DNA from: a bacterium
GTDB taxonomy: Bacteria > Myxococcota_A > Bradymonadia > UBA7976 > UBA1532
Reading direction: 5' to 3'
DNA length: 64,000 nucleotides
NCBI GenBank assembly: GCA_030426085.1
Contig: JAUHYW010000023.1
Coordinates: 54,575 to 118,574 of the forward strand
A program made the translations under genes and the position numbers. Positions 46,776-55,450 of this stretch are shown in pieces (position 1 is the first letter of the stretch; every line of letters begins with the position of its first letter). Under the pieces are notes generated by a model. The model did not search any database. It was not told the origin of the DNA and worked only from the letters and a program-made list of their open reading frames with translations.

Positions 46776-49058
46776 TCACCGGACCGGGTCCGCGTCGGGC
46801 TCCTCTTCGGCGCCGTCAGCGGGCTCTTCATCGCTCGGCGCCTCGTCAGCGTCCTCGAGATCATCGGCGCCCGGCGGGCGCTGGCCGGGCACGAACGGGC
46901 TGTAGGCCGGCGCCTCGAGGTAGGGCAGGTCGGGCCACACCTCGGGGTCGGACGCCGTGGTGTGGAAGTGGGTGTAGTCGATCATCAGACCCTCGGCCGT
47001 GTTCGAGATGACATCCTCGAAGCGATGCCCCCAGCGAAAGTCGGATGGGTGATAGATGTAGCGGGCGTGCGTATTCTGGGCGTAGGTGACGTCGAAGCCG
47101 ATCATGGTGGCGGTCAGGCCCACCAGCGTGCGGTCCAGTGACTCGACATCGCAGCCCCACAGCGGGCTGTCTTCGTCGATGACATGCATCACCGTCCAGC
47201 TCAGGACGAAGAGCGGGCTGTTGTCCCGCACCAGCTTCAGGTCGGCCAGCCGGCGCATCTCGACCCCCTCGTCCGAGACGCTGTCGACCAGCGCCACCAC
47301 CCGGATGGACGCCTCGACGACCTCGTTGCCCCGGGCGTTGCCGACCCGGAACATCAGCGTCGGCTTGCCCTGGTACTGCTGGATGCAGACCGTGCGGCTG
47401 AACAGCGCGCTGGGCCGAGGGCGGGCGGCCTTGGCGAAGACGAGGCCGGTGGTCAGCGCGGCGAAGGCGACCCCCAGCATGGCCTCGAGGGTGACCAGCG
47501 TATTGGCATAGGTCGAGCCGGGTGACAGGGCCCCGTAGCCGATGGTCGAGATGGTCTGCACGCTGAAGAAGAAGGCGTCGACGTAGTTGGGCTGCGCCAT
47601 GCCCGCGATGCCGTTCTCTTCGAGCAGATACAGGGCGCCGAAGACGACGTTGATGAAGACATAGACCAGCACCACCATGACGAAGAGCCGCAGCCACGAG
47701 CCCTCCATGAGGTGGAAGTACAGATCCGATCGCAGCTCGGTGGGGGTGCCCCGGCGCACGAAGTCCGACGGATCGCGGATCCGGCGGAAGCGGGCGGCCG
47801 AGGTCGGCGGCGCGTCGGGCAGCTCGTCCTGCTCGCCGGCCGCGCCGAAGAGCACCGGCGACTCGTGGTGCGCCTCGTGGGGGTCGGCCATCGGGGCCAT
47901 CAGCAGATCGATGATGACCTGAGCCATGCAGATGACGGTGACGATGGCCACGAAGAGCAGCGGCGGCATGAAGGTGCCCACCGCGGCGAGCAGCAGCACC
48001 GCCGAGGCCGAGGCGACCCGGCTGAGCACCCGGTGGCGGTCGCGCACGTCGCTCACCCGGCGCTCGGTGACCACGTCGAGCACCGCCACCGACAGCAGCA
48101 CCAGGGCCAGGGTGCCGCACAGCATCCAGCGATACTTCTCATAGCCATAGGTCGCGCCGGATGCCATCGGATCCATCAGCGCGGCCTTCTTGATCGAGAC
48201 CCCCACCGCGGTGATGCCCAGGGTCAGCGGCAGGTGGGTGTAGATCCAGACGAAGGGCCCGAGGGTGCCCTGCCGCAGCCGGGAGCCGGCGACGTCGTCG
48301 AAGTAGATCCACCACAGGCTGAAGGTGATCAGCAGGGCCAGGGCGCCCATCATCGCGAAGTCGGCGCTCCAGCCCTGGGCGGCGCCTTCGGACAGCACCT
48401 TCACGAACGACTCGCCGAGCACGATGATGGTCAGCAGCCCGTAGCGCTCGGCCATGTGCAGCGCGTCGGGCGGGAAGCGCAGCGCGAGCTGGCGCGAGCG
48501 GCGGTTCATGGGCACCGCGAAGTCGATCAGCAGCCCCAGGCCCCACATCAGGTAGTTCCACGGCTGGGGCACGAAGACCGAGATGGTCCACATGATGGCG
48601 CCGACGCCGAAGCCGAGGGCGTTGCGTCGGGCGAGGAACCGGCCGCCGCTACCGTGCAGCCACATGCGCACGTAGAGCGCGACGAGCAGCCAGCGCACGA
48701 CGGCGTAGGCCAGCGCGAAGCCATCCGGGCGGCCTTCGAAGACGTCGCCCACCGAGACGGCCATCGCGCCGATGGCGAACATCTGGGCGAAGACGAGCAG
48801 CCGGTGGGCGAAGTCGTCGACGATGAAGCGGTTCGAGAGGAAGGTGAACGCGGTCCACGCCGACCAGATGGGCACGAAGAGGCCGGCGAAGATCAGCATG
48901 CCGCCGAAGCCGGGGTGGGTCGACAGGCCGTTGCCGAGCTGGATGAACGCGGCGACGTAGATGAGATCGTAGAACAGCTCGAGCCACTCGACCCGCCGGG
49001 TATTGCCGGGGGCCGGGCTGTGCAGGCGCGGGCGATGGAACCACCGGTTGTGCATCAT
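46776..49058 (-). CDS. LtrA-KirBac fusion: LtrA membrane domain plus inward-rectifier K+ channel
   Basis: 760 residues. Residues ~18-400 match low temperature requirement protein A (VEWLELFYDLIYVAAFIQLG, AERYGLLTIIVLGES) with about ten TM helices. A hydrophilic linker (~400-440) follows. Residues ~450-715 are a KirBac-type channel: outer helix (LFVMVVLVYVFINVVFGALY), selectivity filter TIGYG at 505-509, inner helix ending FAKAARPRPSALFS, and the cytoplasmic Kir domain (LMFRVGNARGNEVVEASIRV, LSWTVMHVIDEDSPLWG). The C-terminus is acidic. Both parts look intact, so the channel should conduct K+ and the LtrA part may gate it. ATG 49058 begins the LtrA domain. Confidence 0.85.
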   Translation of the reverse strand: MMHNRWFHRPRLHSPAPGNTRRVEWLELFYDLIYVAAFIQLGNGLSTHPGFGGMLIFAGLFVPIWSAWTAFTFLSNRFIVDDFAHRLLVFAQMFAIGAMAVSVGDVFEGRPDGFALAYAVVRWLLVALYVRMWLHGSGGRFLARRNALGFGVGAIMWTISVFVPQPWNYLMWGLGLLIDFAVPMNRRSRQLALRFPPDALHMAERYGLLTIIVLGESFVKVLSEGAAQGWSADFAMMGALALLITFSLWWIYFDDVAGSRLRQGTLGPFVWIYTHLPLTLGITAVGVSIKKAALMDPMASGATYGYEKYRWMLCGTLALVLLSVAVLDVVTERRVSDVRDRHRVLSRVASASAVLLLAAVGTFMPPLLFVAIVTVICMAQVIIDLLMAPMADPHEAHHESPVLFGAAGEQDELPDAPPTSAARFRRIRDPSDFVRRGTPTELRSDLYFHLMEGSWLRLFVMVVLVYVFINVVFGALYLLEENGIAGMAQPNYVDAFFFSVQTISTIGYGALSPGSTYANTLVTLEAMLGVAFAALTTGLVFAKAARPRPSALFSRTVCIQQYQGKPTLMFRVGNARGNEVVEASIRVVALVDSVSDEGVEMRRLADLKLVRDNSPLFVLSWTVMHVIDEDSPLWGCDVESLDRTLVGLTATMIGFDVTYAQNTHARYIYHPSDFRWGHRFEDVISNTAEGLMIDYTHFHTTASDPEVWPDLPYLEAPAYSPFVPGQRPPGADDLEDADEAPSDEEPADGAEEEPDADPVR

Positions 49059-49126
49059 CGGGCGGGCACCTCGGGCCGTGAGGCGCCAATGTAACCCACT
49101 CGACCGGCAGATCCAGGCGGGGGCCG

Positions 49127-49864
49127 TCAGGCGGCGCGGGCCTCGCGATCGATGGCGGCCAGGTCGAGGCGGGCCGGGGCGTACCAGCAGCGGCGGCGGG
49201 TGACGAGGCGGCGGTGGTTGGGGGCCGAGCCCAGCGCCCGGGCGAGGGCCGCGGCGCCCTCCCGCGGGGGGCGGGCCGGATCGAGCTCGACCAGCGTCGG
49301 CCGGAGCTGGGGCTGGGCCACGCCGAGCACCTGCCCGAAGCTCCACATCAGCGTCTGGCGGGGGTCGGGGCGGCCGGCCTCGGCGGGCAGCGCGCCCCGG
49401 GTGACGATCCACAGGCGGGGGGTGGCGCCGGCCTGCTCCAGCGCCGCGGTGACGGTCATGAGGCCGGTCTCGCGGGCCATGGTCTGCAGCGGCGGGCCGG
49501 CGTCGAGGTGGGGGTCGTCGAGGCCCCACAGGTGCACCACGCCGCGCAGGGGGCGGTCCGGGGTGTCCATCACCGCGATCAGCTCGGCGAAGGCGTCGGC
49601 GCTGTCGGGCCCGAGCACGATCTCGGCCGGGGTCTGGCGGTGCATGGGGCGGGCGGGGTCGAGGCGGGCGACGCGGATGACCTCGTCGCCCCGGTCGCGC
49701 AGGGCCTCGGCGACCGACTCCCCGAGGCCGCCCCGGTCGCAGAGGACCAGCCAGCGGCCGGGTGGCGTGGGCGGTGAGGCGTGCAGGTGCACCCGGCGTT
49801 CGAGGGGCAGGGCGTGGCGGGCGGTGGGCGCGGCGGCGACGAAGGGCAGCGGCGAGCGGGTCAT
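49127..49864 (-). CDS. Stand-alone PKS ketoreductase structural subdomain-like protein
   Basis: 245 residues, ribosome site CAGGAG. The sequence follows the N-terminal, non-catalytic half of type I polyketide synthase KR domains: GRWLVLCDRGGLGESVAEAL, then LRGVVHLWGLDDP, then ATPRLWIVTRGALPAEAG followed by QTLMWSFGQVLGVAQPQLRP and TLVELDP. It ends near RRRCWYAPARL, where the catalytic KR half would normally begin. No catalytic half, ACP or KS is nearby. It is either a relic of a PKS or a domesticated binding protein. Confidence 0.6.
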   Translation of the reverse strand: MTRSPLPFVAAAPTARHALPLERRVHLHASPPTPPGRWLVLCDRGGLGESVAEALRDRGDEVIRVARLDPARPMHRQTPAEIVLGPDSADAFAELIAVMDTPDRPLRGVVHLWGLDDPHLDAGPPLQTMARETGLMTVTAALEQAGATPRLWIVTRGALPAEAGRPDPRQTLMWSFGQVLGVAQPQLRPTLVELDPARPPREGAAALARALGSAPNHRRLVTRRRCWYAPARLDLAAIDREARAA

Positions 49865-50138
49865 GGTGGGCTCCTGGGCGATCGCGTGCGAACGGTTGCG
49901 CGACGTATTTGCAGCGCTCATGCCAGATCGCCGACGGGCCCGAATCAGGGGGTTTCGGATCGTAATTCCCCGGATGGGCCGGCGGATTCTGCACCCGCGG
50001 CTGCGAGACTGTCGCGTATCTGGGACACCTGAGCCGTGGATTTCGGGCACGGGGAGAACTGCGTACGCGCTGCCGACTATGGCGCCGACGCCCGGGTGAC
50101 GTGCCCGATGGTCACGGACGTCCGCGGACGCCGGGCGG

Positions 50139-51539
50139 TCAGTAGCCGATCGCCACCGCGATCAGGAGGACCCCCACGCTCGCCGCCGCGAGCAGGATTT
50201 GCAGCGGCAGCACCCAGCGGAACCACTCGCGCCACGAGACGCCGGCCAGCCCCAGGGCGATGAGCAGCAGCGGGTTGGTGGGCCAGAGCATGTTCGAGAA
50301 GCCGTCGCCGCACTGGAAGGCGAGCACCACCGTCTGCCGGCTGAGGCCGATGAGGTCGCCGAGCGGGGCCAGCACCGGGATGGTCAGCACCGCCTGCCCG
50401 GTGCCCGAGGGCACGGCCAGGTTGATGATCATCTGGCTGACGTAGATGCCGATGGCCGCGGCCCCCGTGCTCCAGCCGGAGAGCGTATCGGCCAGCCCGG
50501 CCAGCAGCGTGGGCAGCACCCGGGCCTCGGTGAGCAGGTGGCCCACGCTGCCCGCCAGCAGGATGAGCAGGATCGCCGGGGCGAAGTCCCAGAGCCCCCG
50601 CCCGAAGAGCCGGGCCACCCGCCGCCCGCCGACGCCTGCCAGCAGGCCGCCGCCGACGCCCATCGCCAGGAAGGCCAGCGCGATGAGCGGGAAGGCGAGG
50701 CCCTGCACCGCCTCGACCTGGGTGCCGGCGGCGACGATGGCCACGACGAGCAGCATGCAGCCGCCCATCCAGGCCAGCACCCGCCCGAGCCACGGCGGGG
50801 ACGGCGCCCCCTCGTCGGCCAGCGGCTCGGCCGGGGCCGCGGCCCCCCGGGTGCGCCACAGCAGGAAGCCGACCACCAGCCCCAGCGTCACGACCAGGAA
50901 CGCCGCCCGCAGCCCGACCCCGCTGAAGAGCGGCAGCCCGGCGAGCTTCTGGGCGGTGCCCACGGTGAACGGGTTGAACGTCGCCGCGGCGAAGCCGAAG
51001 CCGGCCGAGAGGAACGGGATGGCCATGCCCACCTTGCGATCCCAGCCGAAGCGGCGGGCGAGCGGCACGTAGAGCAGGATGAGCGGCACCAGCTCTTCGA
51101 GCACGCCGAGGGTCGAGCCGACGACGGCGAAGGTGGCCGCGTTGACGACCAGGAAGCGCCGCCGACGGTCGGCGAAGCGATGGGCCAGCCGGCGCAGCAG
51201 CGTGGGCAGCACCCCGCCCCGGTCGAGGATGGAGAAGCTGCCGCCGATGAGCAGGATGAACAGGGTCAGCACGATGAGCTGGGGCCCGCTGTCCCCACCG
51301 AGCACCAGGATCGGCGCGGCGAGGATGCCCCACCACGGCACCGGCGCGGCCTCGGCCGGGGCGTAGACCGGCGGGCCCCCGTCGACCGCCGCGAAGGTGC
51401 CGGCGGGCACGACGTAGCCCGCGATCCCCGCCGCGACGACCAGCAGGGCCAGGAAGGCGGTGGTGACCAGGAAGACCCGGCCCTCGACGTAGCCCCCGTC
51501 GGGGGCGGGCGGGGGCGCGGCGGTCTCGGGGCTCGACAT
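50139..51539 (-). CDS. YfcC/DcuC-family membrane transporter
   Basis: 466 residues with about 12 TM helices and a short soluble N-terminus. Family landmarks are GIAGYVVPAGTF, FILLIGGSFSILDRGGVLP, the first signature around FGFAAATFNPFTVGTAQKLAG and the second around INLAVPSGTGQAVLTIPVLAPLGDL. Relatives carry C4-dicarboxylates, arginine/ornithine or short peptides, so the substrate is uncertain. ATG 51539 has a good GAGGTG ribosome site. The 274-nt gap to the KR-like gene holds nothing recognisable. Confidence 0.85.
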   Translation of the reverse strand: MSSPETAAPPPAPDGGYVEGRVFLVTTAFLALLVVAAGIAGYVVPAGTFAAVDGGPPVYAPAEAAPVPWWGILAAPILVLGGDSGPQLIVLTLFILLIGGSFSILDRGGVLPTLLRRLAHRFADRRRRFLVVNAATFAVVGSTLGVLEELVPLILLYVPLARRFGWDRKVGMAIPFLSAGFGFAAATFNPFTVGTAQKLAGLPLFSGVGLRAAFLVVTLGLVVGFLLWRTRGAAAPAEPLADEGAPSPPWLGRVLAWMGGCMLLVVAIVAAGTQVEAVQGLAFPLIALAFLAMGVGGGLLAGVGGRRVARLFGRGLWDFAPAILLILLAGSVGHLLTEARVLPTLLAGLADTLSGWSTGAAAIGIYVSQMIINLAVPSGTGQAVLTIPVLAPLGDLIGLSRQTVVLAFQCGDGFSNMLWPTNPLLLIALGLAGVSWREWFRWVLPLQILLAAASVGVLLIAVAIGY

Positions 51540-51608
51540 GGACACCTCACAGGCGACGGCGACGGGCACGCGGCGACGGTCAGCATACAGCGGGCAGACG
51601 CGCCGGTG

Positions 51609-52205
51609 TCAGCGGCAGACCTCCAACCCGCCGGCCCGATCGCACAGCTCGAGGTCGTCCTCGTCGAACGCCGCGGCGCACCAATGCCGCCGGCAGTGCA
51701 CGTTGGGGCCCTCGGTCGCGCCCGGCATGCGGGGCAGGCCATCGGCGATCTCGAAGCAGCGCCGGCGGGCGACGCCTTCGTCCTCGCCCCACAGCAGGTG
51801 GTAGAGGTCGTGGCAGGTCAGCAGCATGCAGTCGCAATAGGCCAGCGAGACGGGGTCGAGCGGGGCGGCGTCGGGCGTCGCGTCCGGGGCGGCGTCGGGC
51901 GCGGCGTCCGCCGGCATGGCATCCGACATGGCATCCCACCGGGCATCCGGCAGCGCGTCCGGCAGCGCGTCCGGCAGCGTATCCGGCGCCGCGTCGACCT
52001 CGGCGTCGGGCGTGCCATCCGACGCCCCGTCGGCGGGGCCACCGTCTGCGATCGCGTCCGGCGTCCCGTCCGGCATGCCATCGATCGGCGCCCCGTCGAC
52101 CGCCGCGTCGGGCGGCGCCGCGTCGACCGCCCCGCCCCCGTCGTCGCAGCCCCCGAGCAGCGACAGCAGAGCCACCGAGACCCATCGGCCGAGCGCGCGC
52201 CTCAT
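51609..52205 (-). CDS. Lipoprotein with Asp/Pro/Ala linker and Cys-rich tail
   Basis: 198 residues. Lipobox LLGGC, then ~85 residues of Asp/Ala/Pro/Gly-rich low complexity ([14 protein letters not shown]), then a small domain with six cysteines (YCDCMLLTCHDLYHLLWGED and later HCRRHWC). The start overlaps the end of the upstream cytochrome-like gene (ATGA), so the two products probably act together. The domain could bind haem or form disulfides; only CHD-type spacing, not a canonical CxxCH, is seen. Confidence 0.7.
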   Translation of the reverse strand: MRRALGRWVSVALLSLLGGCDDGGGAVDAAPPDAAVDGAPIDGMPDGTPDAIADGGPADGASDGTPDAEVDAAPDTLPDALPDALPDARWDAMSDAMPADAAPDAAPDATPDAAPLDPVSLAYCDCMLLTCHDLYHLLWGEDEGVARRRCFEIADGLPRMPGATEGPNVHCRRHWCAAAFDEDDLELCDRAGGLEVCR

Positions 52206-53323
52206 GGGCCGGCGTCTCCCAGCGCCATGTCCCGAGTGGCGTCCGGCGGCCCGGCGTCGGGCACCCCCCCGTCGAGCGGCGCCCCGGTCTCGCAGCGGGT
52301 GTGGCGCTCGACCCAGAAGAGGAAGTCCAGGTAGGCCGGATCCTCCCGGCTGAGGAACTTGTTGCCGCCCCCGTGGCGCACCCCGCCGTGCCCCCGGTGC
52401 AGCGGCTTGAGCAGGATGAGGCTCTCGGTGGGATCATCGAGCGACACATAGCCCCGCTCGATGATGCTGGCCATCGTGGCCTGTGCCGCGGGGCGGGTCT
52501 CTTCCGCCACCAGCCACAGCGGCGCGTCGCCGACCCCCGCGGTGACCCCGTCGGCCGCGTGGCAGTGCTCGCAGCGGCCCTGCCAGTGCATCACCCGCTC
52601 GAGGAAGATCGTCGTCCGGGTCTCGGGCCCGCAGGGGCCGTCGTCGACCGGGGGCGCCGCGTCGGGCGGGCCGAGATCGGGCATGGCATCGGGCGTGGCA
52701 TCGGGCGTGGCATCGGGCGTGGCATCCGCGACGGCCGGCGCCGCGTCGGGCGTGGCATCCGGCGTCTCATCGGGCGTGGCGTCCGGCCCATCATCCGGCG
52801 CGGCGTCCGGCCGGCCGGCGTCCCGGGCCCGTGCGTCGGGCATCGGCGGCCCGCCGTCCAGGGGCGGCCCGCACGGCTCGGCGATCTGACCGCACACCTG
52901 CGCGTGGCACCGGGCGCTGTAGGCGATCCAGGCCTGGAAGCCCTCGTACTCGGCCGCCGCGGCGCCCTCCATCTCGGGGTGCGGCGCGCCCTGCCGGATC
53001 CAGGTCAGGATCAGGCTCTCCTCGACGTCGGTGAAGTCGACCAGCTCCTTGTCGAGCAGGCACGCCATCGACTGGCACGGCGTATCGCGCACGAAGCTGT
53101 CGAGCGGGATCCCGGTCAGGTGGCACGTATTGCAGCTGCTCGGCCGGCTCTCGTCGAGCAGCGGCTCGATGCGCTGGCGGAAGACGGCCAGGCTCTCGGC
53201 CTCGTCGCACGCCGCGGCGCACTCGGGATCATCCGGGGGGCAGGGCGCCAGCAGCTCCCGGCGGTCGGGCTGACAGGCCACGGCGAGGCCGAGGGCCAGG
53301 CCGAAGAGAATGAAGCGACGCAT
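52202..53323 (-). CDS. Cytochrome c-like lipoprotein with two CxxCH sites
   Basis: 373 residues. Lipoprotein signal (LGLAVAC lipobox), an N-terminal domain with CNTCH, a long Pro-Asp-Ala linker (DATPDATPDA repeats, roughly 160-220), and a second domain with CEHCH. Each CxxCH could bind a c-type haem. Methionines or histidines for axial ligation are available but unassigned. This resembles anchored di-haem proteins of Myxococcota that carry electrons at the outer membrane. Overlaps the downstream lipoprotein gene by 4 nt. Confidence 0.75.
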   Translation of the reverse strand: MRRFILFGLALGLAVACQPDRRELLAPCPPDDPECAAACDEAESLAVFRQRIEPLLDESRPSSCNTCHLTGIPLDSFVRDTPCQSMACLLDKELVDFTDVEESLILTWIRQGAPHPEMEGAAAAEYEGFQAWIAYSARCHAQVCGQIAEPCGPPLDGGPPMPDARARDAGRPDAAPDDGPDATPDETPDATPDAAPAVADATPDATPDATPDAMPDLGPPDAAPPVDDGPCGPETRTTIFLERVMHWQGRCEHCHAADGVTAGVGDAPLWLVAEETRPAAQATMASIIERGYVSLDDPTESLILLKPLHRGHGGVRHGGGNKFLSREDPAYLDFLFWVERHTRCETGAPLDGGVPDAGPPDATRDMALGDAGP

Positions 53324-53387
53324 GCAGGCTCCCCCCGAACGGGCGCAGGATACGCGCTCGGCGGGCGCCGAGTCGAGCCGTGGTGAA

Positions 53388-54698
53388 TCAGGGCTTCGCC
53401 GGCTTCGCCCCGTCGTACAGCGTCACCACCAGATCGCCCGAGGGCAGCGGCAGGATCAGCACGACCCGCCACGCCGCCTTGTCGGCCAGCCCGCCCGCCG
53501 CGCCCTTCACCGCCTGCCACCAGCCGCCGTCCATGCCCTCGGCCAGCACCTCGCCCGCCTTGTCGAACAGCGCGCGCCGGGGCTCGAAGCTCAGCCGCAT
53601 GCGCTGGCGGGCGGTGCCCCCGGCCGGCACGTCGAACGGGGGCAGCGCGGTGTCGGCGACCGCCCGCCCCCGGTGCCACAGCTCGACCCGGTTGTCGCCC
53701 ACATGCGCCCGGCGGCCGGTGGGGTTGTGCACCTCGACCGTCAGCTCGGCGGTCAGCGTCGGATCGAGCAGGCCCGGCAGATCGAGGTCGAACGAGTCGT
53801 CGACCGGGCTCCAGGTGCACTTGAGGATCGGCGAGACCCCCAGCACCCGGTGGAACGCCGCGCCGAAGAACGCCCCGTTGATCGCCACCGCCAGCGCCAC
53901 CGCGCCCCAGAACGGCGCGCTGAACACCCGGCGCGGCGGGGGGTGACCCCGGCCGGCGATCCGGGCGCCGATGGCGGTGCCCCACAGCACGGCCACCCCG
54001 ATGCACGCGGTGTTGACGCCGGCCAGCAAGGCGAAGTCGAGGGCGGTCCCCTGCCCCTTCGCCAGCAGCCGGGCGGCGATCAGCGGCGGGGCCGACAGCG
54101 CCGCCCCGAAGAGCAGCGCCCGCAGCGGGTGATGGCGGAAGAGCGCCCCGTAGATCGCGGTCGGCGAGGTGCGATGCCGGCTGAGGGTGGGGCCGACGAA
54201 GTCCACCGCGAAGCTGAAGACCAGCACCGCGTTGCTCAGCCAGAAGCCGACCCGGCCCCAGCCGGGGGTCACCGTCACCCGCAGCGCGGTCAGGCTCAGC
54301 GCAGCGAAGATGAGCAGCAGCAGACCCTCGTCGAGCGCCTGCCGCCACAGCGGGTGCTCCGGGGGCCGGCGCCAATCGGGGTCGTCGCGGTGCAGGTGCG
54401 CTTCGAAGCGGGCCGAGGCCCACTCCTTGAGGGGGAAGGTCACCGCCGGCACCACCACGACCAGCGCGCTGACGAGCAGGCTGACCATCGTGGGCCGGTG
54501 ATCGCGGATGAAGCCCCGCAGCAGGTGATCGCCGGCGGCGATCCAATCGTCGGGCAGCACGAAGCCCAGGACGGCCCGGCGCAGGGCGTCCTGCTCGGCG
54601 GCCACGAGGGCCCCGAGGGCGGCGAAGACAGCGGCGATGGCCAGGAGGTAGGCGGCCAGGGGCACCAGCACCCGAACGATCGGGCGGCCCCGGCTCAC
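53388..54698 (-). CDS. Multi-pass membrane protein with LEA14-like C-terminus
   Basis: 436 residues from GTG 54698. About seven to eight TM helices in the first ~300 residues, then a beta-sandwich resembling LEA14/water-stress domains (TLTAELTVEVHNPTGRRAHV, VELWHRGRAVADTALPPFDV). That part probably lies in the periplasm and may aid lipid or envelope transport. No ribosome site is strong. It begins 22 nt after the FYDLN protein stop on the same strand, so co-transcription is likely. Confidence 0.7.
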   Translation of the reverse strand: MSRGRPIVRVLVPLAAYLLAIAAVFAALGALVAAEQDALRRAVLGFVLPDDWIAAGDHLLRGFIRDHRPTMVSLLVSALVVVVPAVTFPLKEWASARFEAHLHRDDPDWRRPPEHPLWRQALDEGLLLLIFAALSLTALRVTVTPGWGRVGFWLSNAVLVFSFAVDFVGPTLSRHRTSPTAIYGALFRHHPLRALLFGAALSAPPLIAARLLAKGQGTALDFALLAGVNTACIGVAVLWGTAIGARIAGRGHPPPRRVFSAPFWGAVALAVAINGAFFGAAFHRVLGVSPILKCTWSPVDDSFDLDLPGLLDPTLTAELTVEVHNPTGRRAHVGDNRVELWHRGRAVADTALPPFDVPAGGTARQRMRLSFEPRRALFDKAGEVLAEGMDGGWWQAVKGAAGGLADKAAWRVVLILPLPSGDLVVTLYDGAKPAKP

Positions 54699-54720
54699 AG
54701 GGAGAGAGGAGGGAGCGGGC

Positions 54721-55275
<555 letters not shown>

Positions 55276-55450
55276 CGGGTCCCTCCGGGGACTCGGCCCG
55301 CACGCCTGACGGCGTACGGTGGGTTCCGGGCCTGTTTGGCGGATTCGCGGCGGCGCGTCAACCGCCTTTTTTCGAGGTATGCGGCGCCGGGGTCGTCGCG
55401 TGCGCGGGGGGTTTGACCGGCAGGGGCCCGGCAGGCAGACTCGCCGGACC

